A stretch of DNA of 64,000 bases, from contig NZ_CP012661.1 in NCBI RefSeq assembly GCF_001620265.1, positions 1,426,001 to 1,490,000 on the forward strand, given 5' to 3'. The notes under the pieces are model-generated. The model searched no databases, was not told where the DNA came from, and saw only the letters and a program-made list of their open reading frames with translations. The stretch comes from Frigidibacter mobilis (GTDB lineage: Bacteria; Pseudomonadota; Alphaproteobacteria; Rhodobacterales; Rhodobacteraceae). The position numbers and the translations under genes are program-made. The stretch's first letter is position 1. The number at the start of each line of letters is the position of its first letter. Positions 8,726 to 17,690 of the stretch are shown here, piece after piece.

Positions 8726-9688
8726 ATGGTCGACACGCAGGGTCGCGTCACGCTTTGGGCCATCGAGGTGTTCCTTGTCACTGCGGAAGAGGGCGCCATT
8801 TCTGCCGCCGCGCGGCGGCTTGGCGCCAGCCCCTCCAGCATCAGCCAGCAGTTGACCGGGCTGGAGGCGGCGCTTGGGGCAGAGCTGCTGGTCCGCTCCA
8901 CTCGCCCGGTGGCGCTGACCCCGGCGGGCGAGATCTTCCGCCGCCACGCGCAGGCCATCGTCAACGAACTGGCGCAGGCGCGGGCAAGTCTGGGGCTGGC
9001 CGATCTGTCGCGGCTGGCCTCGTTCCGGCTGGGGATGATCGAGGATTTCGACGCCGAGGTGACGCCGCGGCTGCTGTCGGGCATGGCCGAGGAACTGCGC
9101 GGCTGGCAGTTCCTGCTGGAGACGGGCGCGAGCCACTGGCTGCTGGACCAGCTCGACGCCCGCGCGCTGGATGTGGTGGTGGCCGCCGACATGGGCGCCG
9201 CGGCCGAATGGATGGAGCTGCATCCGCTGCTGGTGGAGCCCTTCGTGGCAGCGGTGCCCAGGCATATGGCCGGGGCGGGGCTGGCCGATCTCGTGGCGCT
9301 GCCGCTGATCCAGTATACTGCGCGCCACCATATGGGCCGGCAGATCACGGCGCATCTGGCGCGGCAGAACCTGCGGCTGTCGCACAGGTTCGAGCTGGAC
9401 AGCTACCACGCGATCATGGCGATGGTGGCCGAGGGCGCGGGCTGGACGATCCTGACGCCGCTGGGGTTCCTGCACGCCAAGCGCTTCCGCACCGAGGCCG
9501 AGATGCTGCCTCTGCCGTTCGAGCCCTTGACACGCACCATCTCGCTGTCGGCCCGGCGGGGCGTCTTGCAGGACATGCCGGCCCGGGTTGCAGGCCGGCT
9601 GCGGCCCTTGCTGGCCGAGATGATCGTGGCGCCGGCGGTGGAGCGCTATCCCTGGCTGGCCGCAGACCTGCGGGTGCTGCCGGGGTGA
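8726..9688 (+). CDS. LysR-family transcriptional regulator
   Basis: 320 residues from the ATG at 8726, preceded by AAGGACG; upstream in-frame starts lie in the non-coding spacer. The N-terminal winged helix (about residues 8-66) shows the A-A-R-R-L-G-x-S-x-S-S-I-S-Q-Q-L-T-x-L-E pattern of the family. The C-terminal periplasmic-binding-like effector domain covers about residues 95-300. Orientation suggests that it controls the divergent class III aminotransferase. The co-inducer cannot be named. Confidence 0.92.
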   Translation: MVDTQGRVTLWAIEVFLVTAEEGAISAAARRLGASPSSISQQLTGLEAALGAELLVRSTRPVALTPAGEIFRRHAQAIVNELAQARASLGLADLSRLASFRLGMIEDFDAEVTPRLLSGMAEELRGWQFLLETGASHWLLDQLDARALDVVVAADMGAAAEWMELHPLLVEPFVAAVPRHMAGAGLADLVALPLIQYTARHHMGRQITAHLARQNLRLSHRFELDSYHAIMAMVAEGAGWTILTPLGFLHAKRFRTEAEMLPLPFEPLTRTISLSARRGVLQDMPARVAGRLRPLLAEMIVAPAVERYPWLAADLRVLPG

Positions 9689-9713
9689 GGTGACGGGGTG
9701 AGGCAACGGGGAT

Positions 9714-9758
9714 GTCTGCCCCCTTGGCAGACCTGCGGGGGGCTGTCTGCCCCCCGCA
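9714..9758. terminator. two tandem hairpins between convergent genes
   Basis: GTCTGCC (9714-9720)/GGCAGAC (9726-9732) is followed at once by TGCGGGGGG (9734-9742)/CCCCCCGCA (9750-9758). Both stems are perfect and lie between lysR and the DegT gene, which end towards each other. A CCCCGAGGATATTTG stretch follows; from memory such GC hairpin plus GATATTTG elements recur between genes in Rhodobacteraceae, but I cannot search for copies. Confidence 0.6.
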
Positions 9759-9811
9759 CCCCCCGAGGATATTTGCAACAAGGCAAAGGGGGCGCGGGGC
9801 CGTGCGCCTTG

Positions 9812-11074
9812 TCAGGCCGAATGCACGGCGGCGGCAGCCGCGATCAGCGCATCCGCGATGTAGTCCAGTTCGGGCCGGGTCAGCCGCGCGGGCAGGCGTA
9901 CGTCGCAGGCGCGCATCAGCATGGCGCGGGTCTGCGGCAGTTCGGGCAGATCGTCCAGGAACTGCCAGTTCCAGAAGGCGCGGGCGTTGTTTTCGGAAAG
10001 CCCGAAGACCTGCACCGAGATGCCGCGCGCCTTGGCCGCGTCCTGAAAGGCCAGCGCCTGCGCGTCGGTGTCGAACCCCACGAGGTTGAACTGGATGGAG
10101 TCGGGCGCCCGCGTCTCTTGCGGCAGGGCGGGGGGCACCGACAGCCAGGGCGAGCCGTTCAGCCGGTCTGCGACATAGTCATGATTGCCGCGCCCGTCGC
10201 GCACCCGCCGGTCCAGCTCGCCCAGTTGCGGGCGGATGACGGCGGCGGAAAGGTTCTGCATCCGGGTGTTGTAGAGCGGCAGGCGGTTCTGCCACAGGTG
10301 ATAGCTGTTCTGCAGGCCGGGATGCTTCTTCCAGTTCGCCTCGTAGGCGCCAGACATGATGACGGCGCGGGCGGCAATCTCGGGATCGTCGGTGACCATG
10401 ATCCCGCCTTCGCCGGCATTTATCATCTTGTAGGACTGGAAGCTGAAACAGCCGACCTTGCCGATGGTGCCGATCGGGCGGCCATTCCACAGCGTCCCCA
10501 GCGAATGCGCCGCATCCTCGATCACCGGAATGCCGCGCGCATCGCACAGCGCCATGATGGCGTCCATGTCGGAGGTGTGGCCGCGCATGTGGCTGATGAG
10601 CACGGCAGCGATGCTGTCATCGAGCTTGGCTTCGAAATCGGCCATGTCGATGCGGTAGTTCCGCCCGACCTCGACCAGCACCGGCACGCAATCGGCATGG
10701 ACTACGGCGGACGGCACGGCGGCGAAGGTGAAGGCCGGGATCAGCACTCTTGCGCCGCTCGGCAGATCCAGCGCCTTCAGCGTCAGGAACAGGGCGGCGG
10801 AACAGGAGGCGACGGCGAGTGCGTAGCGGCTGCCGAGCATGGCCGCGAACTCTGCCTCCAGCAGCGCGACAGGGGCACCTTCGGGGGCGGTGTAGCGGAA
10901 CAGGTCACCCGATTGCAGCAGCCGGTCGATCTCGGCCCGGGCGGCCTCGGGGATTGGTTCGGCATCGTAGACATTGGGAGCCAGAGTGGCAGGGGCGGCT
11001 GCAGGGGCAAGGACAGCTTGGGTCGGTCGGGCGGGGGTCTCAAGCGCCGGAAGCGCCTGTCCGTCATGGGCCAT
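9812..11074 (-). CDS. DegT/DnrJ/EryC1/StrS-family PLP aminotransferase
   Basis: 420 residues. After a low-complexity Ala/Pro N-terminus of about 35 residues, the fold type I core shows V-I-E-D-A-A-H-S with the PLP-pyridine Asp and F-S-F-Q-S-Y-K-M-I-N-A-G-E-G-G with the Schiff-base Lys. The family usually aminates keto-sugars or cyclitols, so its place behind a PuuB-like oxidase is unusual. Its ribosome site lies inside a perfect inverted repeat (11082-11106), which sets it apart from the upstream operon. No sugar-nucleotide genes are near, so the substrate is open. Confidence 0.85.
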   Translation of the reverse strand: MAHDGQALPALETPARPTQAVLAPAAAPATLAPNVYDAEPIPEAARAEIDRLLQSGDLFRYTAPEGAPVALLEAEFAAMLGSRYALAVASCSAALFLTLKALDLPSGARVLIPAFTFAAVPSAVVHADCVPVLVEVGRNYRIDMADFEAKLDDSIAAVLISHMRGHTSDMDAIMALCDARGIPVIEDAAHSLGTLWNGRPIGTIGKVGCFSFQSYKMINAGEGGIMVTDDPEIAARAVIMSGAYEANWKKHPGLQNSYHLWQNRLPLYNTRMQNLSAAVIRPQLGELDRRVRDGRGNHDYVADRLNGSPWLSVPPALPQETRAPDSIQFNLVGFDTDAQALAFQDAAKARGISVQVFGLSENNARAFWNWQFLDDLPELPQTRAMLMRACDVRLPARLTRPELDYIADALIAAAAAVHSA

Positions 11075-11081
11075 GTTCGGC

Positions 11082-11106
11082 TTTCCTGAAAAGGTTATTC
11101 AGGAAA
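11082..11106 (-). promoter_or_regulatory. 9-bp perfect inverted repeat covering the ribosome site of the DegT gene
   Basis: TTTCCTGAA (11082-11090) and TTCAGGAAA (11098-11106) are exact inverted copies 7 bases apart, ending 8 bases before the start codon. Read as minus-strand RNA, the downstream arm contains AGGAAA, the only Shine-Dalgarno-like sequence, and the upstream arm contains its complement. It could be a protein operator or an RNA hairpin that hides the ribosome site. Confidence 0.6.
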
Positions 11107-11118
11107 TCTGTAAACGGA

Positions 11119-11137
11119 AGTGGCCGATTTTGCCACT
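11119..11137. repeat. 6-bp inverted repeat in the PuuB-DegT gap
   Basis: AGTGGC (11119-11124) and GCCACT (11132-11137) flank a 7-base AT-rich spacer. With the adjacent 9-bp repeat it fills the 84-base gap between two leftward genes. Function unknown; attenuator or operator half of a separate promoter are possible. Confidence 0.4.
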
Positions 11138-11158
11138 GAAAACTTGTCGCATGGGCGG

Positions 11159-12460
11159 TTAGATGCCCAGCCGGTCGCGCATCCCGAACCAGGTCATCGC
11201 CAGCACCAGCATCGGCCAGCGCAGCGCCGCGCCGCCCGGAAAGCGCGGGGTCGGCAGGCTTGCCAGCAGATCGAACCGTTCCGCTTGCCCCGCCACTGCC
11301 TCGGCCATGACCTTGCCCGCCAGCGTCGCCAGTGCCACCCCGTGCCCGGAATAGCCCGAGGCCGACAGAATGTTCGGCGCGACGCGCAAGAAGCAGGGCA
11401 GGCGGCTCATGGTGATGGCCAGCGTGCCGCCCCAGGCATGGTCGATCTTCACATCCGTCAGCCCCGGATAGACCTCCAGCATCGGCCCGCGCACGGTCTT
11501 CACGATGTCGGGGAAGCGGTAGCCATAGCTCTCGCCCCCTCCGAACAGCAGCCGGTTGTCCTCGCTCAGTCGCCAGTAGTTCACCACGAAGCGGGTATCG
11601 GCGACGGCGACATTCTCGCGCAGCACCTCTGCCACGCGCGGGCCAAGCGGCTCTGTCGCCACGATGAAGTTGTTGATCGGCATCACCCGCGCCGCGACCA
11701 GCGGCATCAGCCCGCCCAGATAGCCGTTCGCGGCGAGGATCACATGATCGGCCTCGACATGCCCGCCTTCGGTGAGAACGCGGGCGCGCGGGCCCTCTTC
11801 GATGCCGGTGACGGTGCTGCCCTCATGCAGGCGCGCGCCGGCTGCGGCGGCGGCCTGCGCCAGGCCGATGGCGAAGTTTAGCGGGTGCAGGTGCCCGGCG
11901 CCGCGGTCGATATCGCCGCCGCAATAGGCCTCCGAGGGCAGGATCGCGTGCAGCGCCTCGCGGTCCAGCGGTTGCACCTTGTCATAGCCATAGTCGCGCT
12001 GCAGCTTTTCGGCATAGGCGCGGGCATGGGCCACCTCGGAGGGCTTGCGGCAGGCATGGACGATGCCGTGCGCGAAGCTGCAGGGCATGGCGTGATCGGC
12101 GATCAGCCCCTGCACCAGCGCCTTGGCCTCTTCACCCAGATCCCACAGGTGCCGCGCCGCCTCGCGGCCCGCGATCCGCTCCAGCTCGTCCTGCTCCAGC
12201 CGTTGCCCGCTGCCGACCTGCCCGCCATTGCGCCCCGAGGCGCCAAAGCCGACGCGATGCGCTTCCAAGAGCACCACCGACAGCCCGCGCTGCGCCAGAT
12301 GCAGCGCCGCCGAGAGGCCGGTATAGCCGCCGCCGACGATGCAGACATCGGCGCGGGCGCTGCCCTGCAGCGGAGCGAAGGGGGCCAGCGGCGCGGCGGT
12401 GGCGGCATACCAGCTGCGGGGATACTCGCCCCTGCGGTCATTGGCGAAGAGAAGGTTCAT
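11159..12460 (-). CDS. FAD-dependent amine/amino-acid oxidase, PuuB/DadA type
   Basis: 433 residues. The DAO-family FAD fold starts at about residue 38 with C-I-V-G-G-G-Y-T-G-L-S-A-A (GxGxxG) and a following Glu; the S-G-R-N-G-G-Q motif and C-terminal S-G-Y-S-G-H-G are typical of gamma-glutamylputrescine oxidase and related enzymes. Such enzymes oxidise the amine of gamma-glutamyl amines to an aldehyde, giving H2O2 and ammonia. It sits 4 bases after a glutamine-synthetase-like gene, which supports coupling of gamma-glutamylation to oxidation. A simple D-amino-acid or sarcosine oxidase role is an alternative. Confidence 0.85.
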   Translation of the reverse strand: MNLLFANDRRGEYPRSWYAATAAPLAPFAPLQGSARADVCIVGGGYTGLSAALHLAQRGLSVVLLEAHRVGFGASGRNGGQVGSGQRLEQDELERIAGREAARHLWDLGEEAKALVQGLIADHAMPCSFAHGIVHACRKPSEVAHARAYAEKLQRDYGYDKVQPLDREALHAILPSEAYCGGDIDRGAGHLHPLNFAIGLAQAAAAAGARLHEGSTVTGIEEGPRARVLTEGGHVEADHVILAANGYLGGLMPLVAARVMPINNFIVATEPLGPRVAEVLRENVAVADTRFVVNYWRLSEDNRLLFGGGESYGYRFPDIVKTVRGPMLEVYPGLTDVKIDHAWGGTLAITMSRLPCFLRVAPNILSASGYSGHGVALATLAGKVMAEAVAGQAERFDLLASLPTPRFPGGAALRWPMLVLAMTWFGMRDRLGI

Positions 12461-12464
12461 GGGC

Positions 12465-13838
12465 TTACACGTTCAGCAGCAGATGCTCACGCTCCCAGGG
12501 GCTGATGACCTGCAGGAACTCCTTGTATTCGTTGCGCTTCACCGACTCGTAGATGTTGCAGAACTCCACTCCGAGCACCTCGCGCACGGGCTCGCATTCC
12601 GCCAGGATGTCCAGCGCATCCCCGAGGTTGGTCGGCAGGTCATCCTCGGACATATAGGCGTCGCCAAGGCATTCGGAGCGCGGAAGTTTCTTCTCCATCA
12701 GCCCCAGATAGCCGCAGGCGAGCGAGGCCGCAAAGCCCAGGTACGGGTTGCAATCCATGCCCGCCAGCCGGTTTTCCAGCCGCCGCCCCGCCGCATCCGA
12801 CAGGGGCACGCGAAGCCCGGTGGTGCGGTTGTCGCGGCCCCATTCCAGGTTGATCGGCGCGGCGAAATCGGGAACGTAACGGCGATAGCTGTTCACATAG
12901 GGCGCCAGCAGCGCGATCACCGCCGGCAGGTAGGTCTGCATCCCGGCGATGAAGTGCAGGAAGGTTTCCGTCTCGGTGCCGTTCGGGGCAGAGAAGATGT
13001 TCTCGCCGGTCTCGATGCTGACGACCGAATGGTGGATGTGCATGGCGCTGCCCGGTTCGCCCTCGATCGGCTTGGCCATGAAGGTGGCGAAGCAGTCGTG
13101 GCGCAGCGCGGCCTCACGGATGAGGCGCTTGAAATAGAAGATCTCGTCGGCCAGCTCGACCGGGGCGCCGTGATGCAGGTTGATCTCGACCTGACCGGCA
13201 CCGCCCTCCTGCAAGATGCCGTCGATCTCGAAGCCCTGCGCCTCGGCGAAGTCATAGATGTCGTCGATGACCTTGCCGTATTCGTCCACCGCGCTCATCG
13301 AATAGGCCTGCTTGGCGGCAGCGCGGCGGCCCGAGCGGCCCATCGGCGGGATGATCGGCTGGTTGGGGTCGATGTTGCGCGCGACCAGGAAGAATTCCAT
13401 TTCCGGCGCCACGATGGGCGACCAGCCCTGCGCGTTGTACAGCTCCACGATCCGCTTGAGCACGTTGCGCGGCGCGGCCTGCACCGGCTGGCCCTGCTGG
13501 TCCTTCACGTCATGGATCACCTGCAGCGTCACATCCGCGGTCCAGGGTGCGGCGCTGGCGGTGCTGAAATCTGGGGTCAGGATCATGTCGGGCTCGGTGA
13601 AGGCGCCCGAGGGATTGTCGGCCCAATCGCCGGTGATGGTCTGCAGGAAGATGGAGTTGGGCAGGAAAAAGCTGGCCTGCTTGGCGAATTTCGACGCGGG
13701 CATCGCCTTGCCGCGCGCGACGCCGGCAATGTCCGAGACGATGCACTCCACCTCGTCCAGCCGGCGGCCGGCGATGTAGCTGCGGGCGGCTTCGGGGATC
13801 TTGTCCATCCAGTCGGTGGTCGAAGGCGGCATGGCCAT
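12465..13838 (-). CDS. glutamine synthetase-like gamma-glutamylamine ligase (PuuA type), first copy
   Basis: 457 residues from the ATG at 13838; another ATG at 13832 is possible, and frames further upstream overlap the amidotransferase gene. The beta-grasp N-terminus and catalytic domain show P-E-M-E-F-F metal ligands, G-A-G-Q-V-E-I-N, M-H-I-H-H-S and the N-R-T-T-G-L-R-V-P stretch of the GS fold. PuuA-type ligases use ATP to join glutamate to putrescine or other amines. The gene is followed 4 bases later by the oxidase. Two GS-like genes in one operon suggest two different acceptors. True ammonia-assimilating GlnA is less likely given context. Confidence 0.87.
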   Translation of the reverse strand: MAMPPSTTDWMDKIPEAARSYIAGRRLDEVECIVSDIAGVARGKAMPASKFAKQASFFLPNSIFLQTITGDWADNPSGAFTEPDMILTPDFSTASAAPWTADVTLQVIHDVKDQQGQPVQAAPRNVLKRIVELYNAQGWSPIVAPEMEFFLVARNIDPNQPIIPPMGRSGRRAAAKQAYSMSAVDEYGKVIDDIYDFAEAQGFEIDGILQEGGAGQVEINLHHGAPVELADEIFYFKRLIREAALRHDCFATFMAKPIEGEPGSAMHIHHSVVSIETGENIFSAPNGTETETFLHFIAGMQTYLPAVIALLAPYVNSYRRYVPDFAAPINLEWGRDNRTTGLRVPLSDAAGRRLENRLAGMDCNPYLGFAASLACGYLGLMEKKLPRSECLGDAYMSEDDLPTNLGDALDILAECEPVREVLGVEFCNIYESVKRNEYKEFLQVISPWEREHLLLNV

Positions 13839-13843
13839 TGGGA

Positions 13844-14524
13844 TCACACTCTCGGTTGCTTGAAGAATTCCGCGATCTGCCGCGCGATCACGCTTGCCGA
13901 ATTGGCCTCGGCCAGCCGTGCCTCGGCGCTCTCCATCAGCGGGTCCGGCACCACGCCCTTGCCGCGGGTCTGCATCAGGCCGCGTACGAAGCTCCCCGTG
14001 AATTCGGGATGGGCCTGCACGGTATAGGCGCGGTCGCCATAGACCAGCGCCGCGTTTTCGCAAAAGGCACTGCTGCCGGCGACTTCGGCGCAGTCCGGGC
14101 GCTGCACCACCTGATCGCGGTGCCAGGCATTCAGCGTCAGTTTCTCGCCGCCGAAATCATAGTCCTGCGGGCCGACGGCCCAGCCTTCCGCATACCGCTC
14201 CACCTTGCCGCCAAGCGCCTGCGCGATGATCTGGTGGCCAAAGCAGATGCCCACCATCGGCACCCGCGCGGCATAGGCCTCGCGGATGAACGCCTCCAGC
14301 GGCGCGATGAACGGATGGTCCTCATAGGCGCCGTGGCGCGAGCCGGTGATAAGCCAGCCGTCACAGTCATGCACGCCGCCCGGAAACTCCATTGCCTCCA
14401 CATGGAAGGTGCGGAAGCTCAGGTCATGGTCAGCCAGAAGTGCGTGGAACATGTCCGGATAGTCACCCATCTTGTCCCGCAGGACATCGGGCGACTGGCC
14501 GGTCTGCAAGATACCGATCAGCAT
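13844..14524 (-). CDS. class I glutamine amidotransferase (GATase1) protein
   Basis: 226 residues. The Cys-His-Glu triad of class I amidotransferases is clear: Cys94 in G-I-C-F-G-H, His172 and Glu174 in A-H-P-E-F. The gene lies between two GS-like ligase genes, 5 bases before the next. In the Puu pathway a related peptidase-C26 enzyme (PuuD) removes the gamma-glutamyl group; this protein belongs to the GMP-synthase-like branch, but a gamma-glutamyl hydrolase role is the likeliest inference. Confidence 0.85.
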   Translation of the reverse strand: MLIGILQTGQSPDVLRDKMGDYPDMFHALLADHDLSFRTFHVEAMEFPGGVHDCDGWLITGSRHGAYEDHPFIAPLEAFIREAYAARVPMVGICFGHQIIAQALGGKVERYAEGWAVGPQDYDFGGEKLTLNAWHRDQVVQRPDCAEVAGSSAFCENAALVYGDRAYTVQAHPEFTGSFVRGLMQTRGKGVVPDPLMESAEARLAEANSASVIARQIAEFFKQPRV

Positions 14525-14599
14525 GGAATGCTCTTTGTTGGTCGGCCCCAGCCTAACCCCGCGCAGGGGCGCTGCGCAAGGGGGAGGCCGGGGCGAGGC

Positions 14600-15931
14600 T
14601 TACACCGTATCGAGGTAGATCTCGGTCTGCTCCTCGGGCGACAGCTCGGCCATGTAGCGCAGTTCCTGTCGTTTGGTCATCACGAAGTTCTCGATCAGCT
14701 CGGCCGGGAAGATGCGCTTGGCCATCGGGCAGCCGGCGAAGGCGTCCAGCGCCTCGTCCCAGGTGGTGGGGAGCTGCTGCAGCCCCTGGGCATAGGCGTT
14801 GCCGACGATGGGGGCGGGCGGTTCGATCCTGTCCTCGATGCCGATCAGCGCGGCGCCAAGAATGGCGGCGATCATCAGGTAGGGGTTCACGTCGCCCCCC
14901 GCCACCCGGTGCTCGATCCGCCGTGCGACCGGGCCCGAGGCCGGGATGCGCAGCGCCGCGGTGCGGTTCTCATAGGCCCAGCCGATGCCGGTGGGGGCAT
15001 GGGCATCGGGCACCAGCCGGTCGAAGCTGTTTTCATGCGGGGCGAAGATCAGCGTCGAGCCGGTCAGCGCCGCAAGGCAGCCGCCCACCGCATGGCGCAG
15101 CCGGTCCGATCCGTCAGGCCCGCCATTGTCGAAGATGTTCCGCCCCTCGGCATCCAGAACCGAGAAATGGGTGTGCATCCCGTTGCCCGACCACTGGTCA
15201 TAGGGCTTGGCCATGAAGCTGGCGGCAAAGCCGTGGTTCCGCGCCAGGCCCTTGACCAGCATCTTGAACAGCCAGGTATCATCGGCCGCCTTCAGCGCAT
15301 CGCCCTGGTGCATCAGGTTGATCTCGAACTGCCCCGGGCCGGCCTCGGAAATGGCGGTGTCGGCGGGGATGTCCATTTCTTCGCAGGCGTCATAGAGCGC
15401 CGAGAAGAAGCGGTCGAAGGCATCGAGCGCCCGCAGGGACAGGATCTCGCCCCCGGTGCGGCGTTTGCCCGACCGCGGGCTTGGCGGCACGCGCAGGGTG
15501 CGGCCGCTGTCGTCGATCAGGTAGAATTCCAGCTCTGTCGCCACCACCGGCGTGAGGCCTGCAGCCTTGTAGCGCGCCACGACGGCCGCCAGTGCATGCC
15601 GCGGATCGCCGTCATAGGGGCGCCCGTCGGTGTGGAACATCCAGATCGGCAGCAGCGCCGTCGGCGCTTCGAGCCAGGGCATCGGCATGAAGCCGCGGTC
15701 GGTGGGCAGCAGCACCCCGTCGACATCGCCGCTTTCGAAGACCAGCGGGCTGTCTTCGATATCCTCGCCCCAGATGTCGAGGTTCATCACCGAGAACGGA
15801 AAGCGGGTGCCGTCGGAAATCAGCTTGTGCGCAAAGCGCGCCGGAACCCGCTTGCCGCGCGCGATCCCGTTCAGATCCGCGGCTGCCACACGTATCGTGC
15901 GCACCTGCGGGTGGTCTCGTAGCCAGTCCAT
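14600..15931 (-). CDS. glutamine synthetase-like gamma-glutamylamine ligase, second copy
   Basis: 443 residues. It has the same GS architecture as its neighbour at 12465-13838 (E-L-E-F-Y metal ligand strand, G-P-G-Q-F-E-I-N, M-H-T-H-F-S, N-R-T-A-A-L-R-I-P), but clearly diverged sequence, so it is not a recent duplicate. It starts 4 bases after the permease gene stop, which links ligation to import. The acceptor amine is unknown. There is a 75-base gap to the amidotransferase. Confidence 0.87.
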   Translation of the reverse strand: MDWLRDHPQVRTIRVAAADLNGIARGKRVPARFAHKLISDGTRFPFSVMNLDIWGEDIEDSPLVFESGDVDGVLLPTDRGFMPMPWLEAPTALLPIWMFHTDGRPYDGDPRHALAAVVARYKAAGLTPVVATELEFYLIDDSGRTLRVPPSPRSGKRRTGGEILSLRALDAFDRFFSALYDACEEMDIPADTAISEAGPGQFEINLMHQGDALKAADDTWLFKMLVKGLARNHGFAASFMAKPYDQWSGNGMHTHFSVLDAEGRNIFDNGGPDGSDRLRHAVGGCLAALTGSTLIFAPHENSFDRLVPDAHAPTGIGWAYENRTAALRIPASGPVARRIEHRVAGGDVNPYLMIAAILGAALIGIEDRIEPPAPIVGNAYAQGLQQLPTTWDEALDAFAGCPMAKRIFPAELIENFVMTKRQELRYMAELSPEEQTEIYLDTV

Positions 15932-15935
15932 GTCC

Positions 15936-16763
15936 TCACCTGACGAGTTGCGGCCGCAGTTTCAGCCTGGGCCGTTGGTTTGGGGCAAGATGCCGGTTCA
16001 GCCGCCGGTTCATCGCCCCGAAGAGCAGGATCAGAAGCAAGGTCAGCAGGATGAAGTAGCCCGCGACGATTGGATAGGGGATGAAGGGGTTGAAGGTCTT
16101 GTCCGCGAAATATTGCGCGTAGTAGAGCGCGTCGCCCTTCTGCTGAAAGGCGGGGAAGCCCGAGAAGAATACCAATGTCGTGGCGTGGAACAGGAAAATC
16201 GCCTCGTTGGTATAGGCGGGCCAGGCAAGGCGCAGCATTGTCGGCCACAGCACCTTGCGGAACTTGACCCAGCCGGTCATGCCATAGGCATCGGCGGCCT
16301 CGGTATCGCCCTTGGGCACCGATTGCAGCGCGCCATAGAAGATCTCGGCCGAATAGGCGGCGGTGTTGAGGAACAGCACGAACAGCGCGCCGGCCCAGGC
16401 CTTGGTCATCCAGCTGGTGGCGACGGTCATCCCGAACAGCTCGATCCCGTTCCGTGGCAGCATCACGAAGATCTCGTAGGCCAGGAAGAACTGGATGAAG
16501 AGCGGCGAGCCGCGGAAGATGAAGATGAACCATTCCGCCGGTTTGCGCAGCCAGCGGCTGCGCGCCGCCTTGGCCATCGCAAGCCCGGTGGCCAGGAAGA
16601 AGCCCGTCACCAGCGCCACTACCCCGAAATAGACGTTCCAGATCATGCCGGAGCCGATCAGCGTGACCTGCTGGCACAGGGTGAAATCGCTGCGGGGCAG
16701 CAGCCGCTCGCCATATCCCAGCGAGCGGAAGGCGTATTCGCCGATCGTTTCCCAACAGCTCAT
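15936..16763 (-). CDS. polar amino-acid ABC transporter permease (HisM/ArtM type)
   Basis: 275 residues from the ATG at 16763, which overlaps the previous stop by four bases (ATGA); a longer frame to 17069 lies inside the other permease gene. The BPD_transp_1 domain covers about residues 60-260 with several hydrophobic helices, and the EAA-type cytoplasmic loop near E-A-A-D-A-Y-G-M-T that contacts the ATPase. It forms a heterodimer with the product at 16760-17650. Confidence 0.9.
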   Translation of the reverse strand: MSCWETIGEYAFRSLGYGERLLPRSDFTLCQQVTLIGSGMIWNVYFGVVALVTGFFLATGLAMAKAARSRWLRKPAEWFIFIFRGSPLFIQFFLAYEIFVMLPRNGIELFGMTVATSWMTKAWAGALFVLFLNTAAYSAEIFYGALQSVPKGDTEAADAYGMTGWVKFRKVLWPTMLRLAWPAYTNEAIFLFHATTLVFFSGFPAFQQKGDALYYAQYFADKTFNPFIPYPIVAGYFILLTLLLILLFGAMNRRLNRHLAPNQRPRLKLRPQLVR

Positions 16764-17650
16764 GCGGCGCCTCCTGCGGCCTTGCGCTGCGCCTCGCCCG
16801 CTGCGGTGGCCTGACCGTGGCTGAGGTTGCGGGTCAGCCGGCCCAGAAGGATCTCGGAGACCCGGGTCATGCACAGGTAGAAGACCAGCAGGCCGAGGAA
16901 GTAGTAAAGCCGCCAGTCTGGATGCGGATAGGCATAGGCCGAGGTCTTGGCCCCGCCCAGTTCGCGCGCCCAGTAGACGATGTCGCGCACACCAAGCAGG
17001 AACAGCAGCGGCGTCGCCTTTATCAGGATCAGCCACAGGTTCGACAGGCCGGGCAGAGCATAGATCCACATCTGCGGCACCAGCACCCGGCGGAACACCT
17101 GTCGCTGGGTCATGCCATAGGATTCGGCGGTTTCCAGCTGCGCCCGCGGCACGGCCTGCATCCCGCCAAGCAGCACGTTGGCGGCGAAGGCGCCGAACAC
17201 CAGCGCGAAGGTGACAACCGCAAGGGCAAAGCCGTAGATCTGGTGCCAGATCTGCGCGGCATTGCCGGCCGGCACCTTGGCGGCGGGGCAGACACGGAAT
17301 TCAAGACCCTGGCGCACCGGCTCTGTCCAGTCGGGGCAGCGGATCTGGTGGAACATCCATTCGATGCCCTGGTCCAGCGCGATCACGAAGAACAGGAAGA
17401 ACACGATGTCGGGCACGCCCCGCACCATCGCCATGTAGCCGCGGCCCAGCAGGCTCACCGGCCAGACCGGCGAGCGCGCGGCCATAGCGCCGGCAAAGCC
17501 GAAGGCCAGCGCCACGGGGGCGGTGACGGCCAGCAGCACCAGCACGGTCAGGAACGACCAATAGAAGGCGATATGCTTGCCTGAGGTCAGGTAGCACCAA
17601 AGCCAGCCAAGGCCTTCGAGCGAAGAGGGATCTGCGCAGGATGCGAACAT
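16760..17650 (-). CDS. polar amino-acid ABC transporter permease (HisQ/ArtQ type)
   Basis: 296 residues, an inner-membrane BPD_transp_1 protein with an E-T-A-E-S-Y-G-M-T coupling loop. Compared with typical 230-residue HisQ proteins it has an extended N-terminus and an insert of about 40 residues (near 95-135) with three Cys, probably periplasmic. It starts 40 bases after the binding-protein stop and overlaps the second permease by 4 bases. Confidence 0.9.
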   Translation of the reverse strand: MFASCADPSSLEGLGWLWCYLTSGKHIAFYWSFLTVLVLLAVTAPVALAFGFAGAMAARSPVWPVSLLGRGYMAMVRGVPDIVFFLFFVIALDQGIEWMFHQIRCPDWTEPVRQGLEFRVCPAAKVPAGNAAQIWHQIYGFALAVVTFALVFGAFAANVLLGGMQAVPRAQLETAESYGMTQRQVFRRVLVPQMWIYALPGLSNLWLILIKATPLLFLLGVRDIVYWARELGGAKTSAYAYPHPDWRLYYFLGLLVFYLCMTRVSEILLGRLTRNLSHGQATAAGEAQRKAAGGAA

Positions 17651-17690
17651 CTTGGGTCAGCGGGCGGGATTACCCCGCCCGCCCTGTCGA

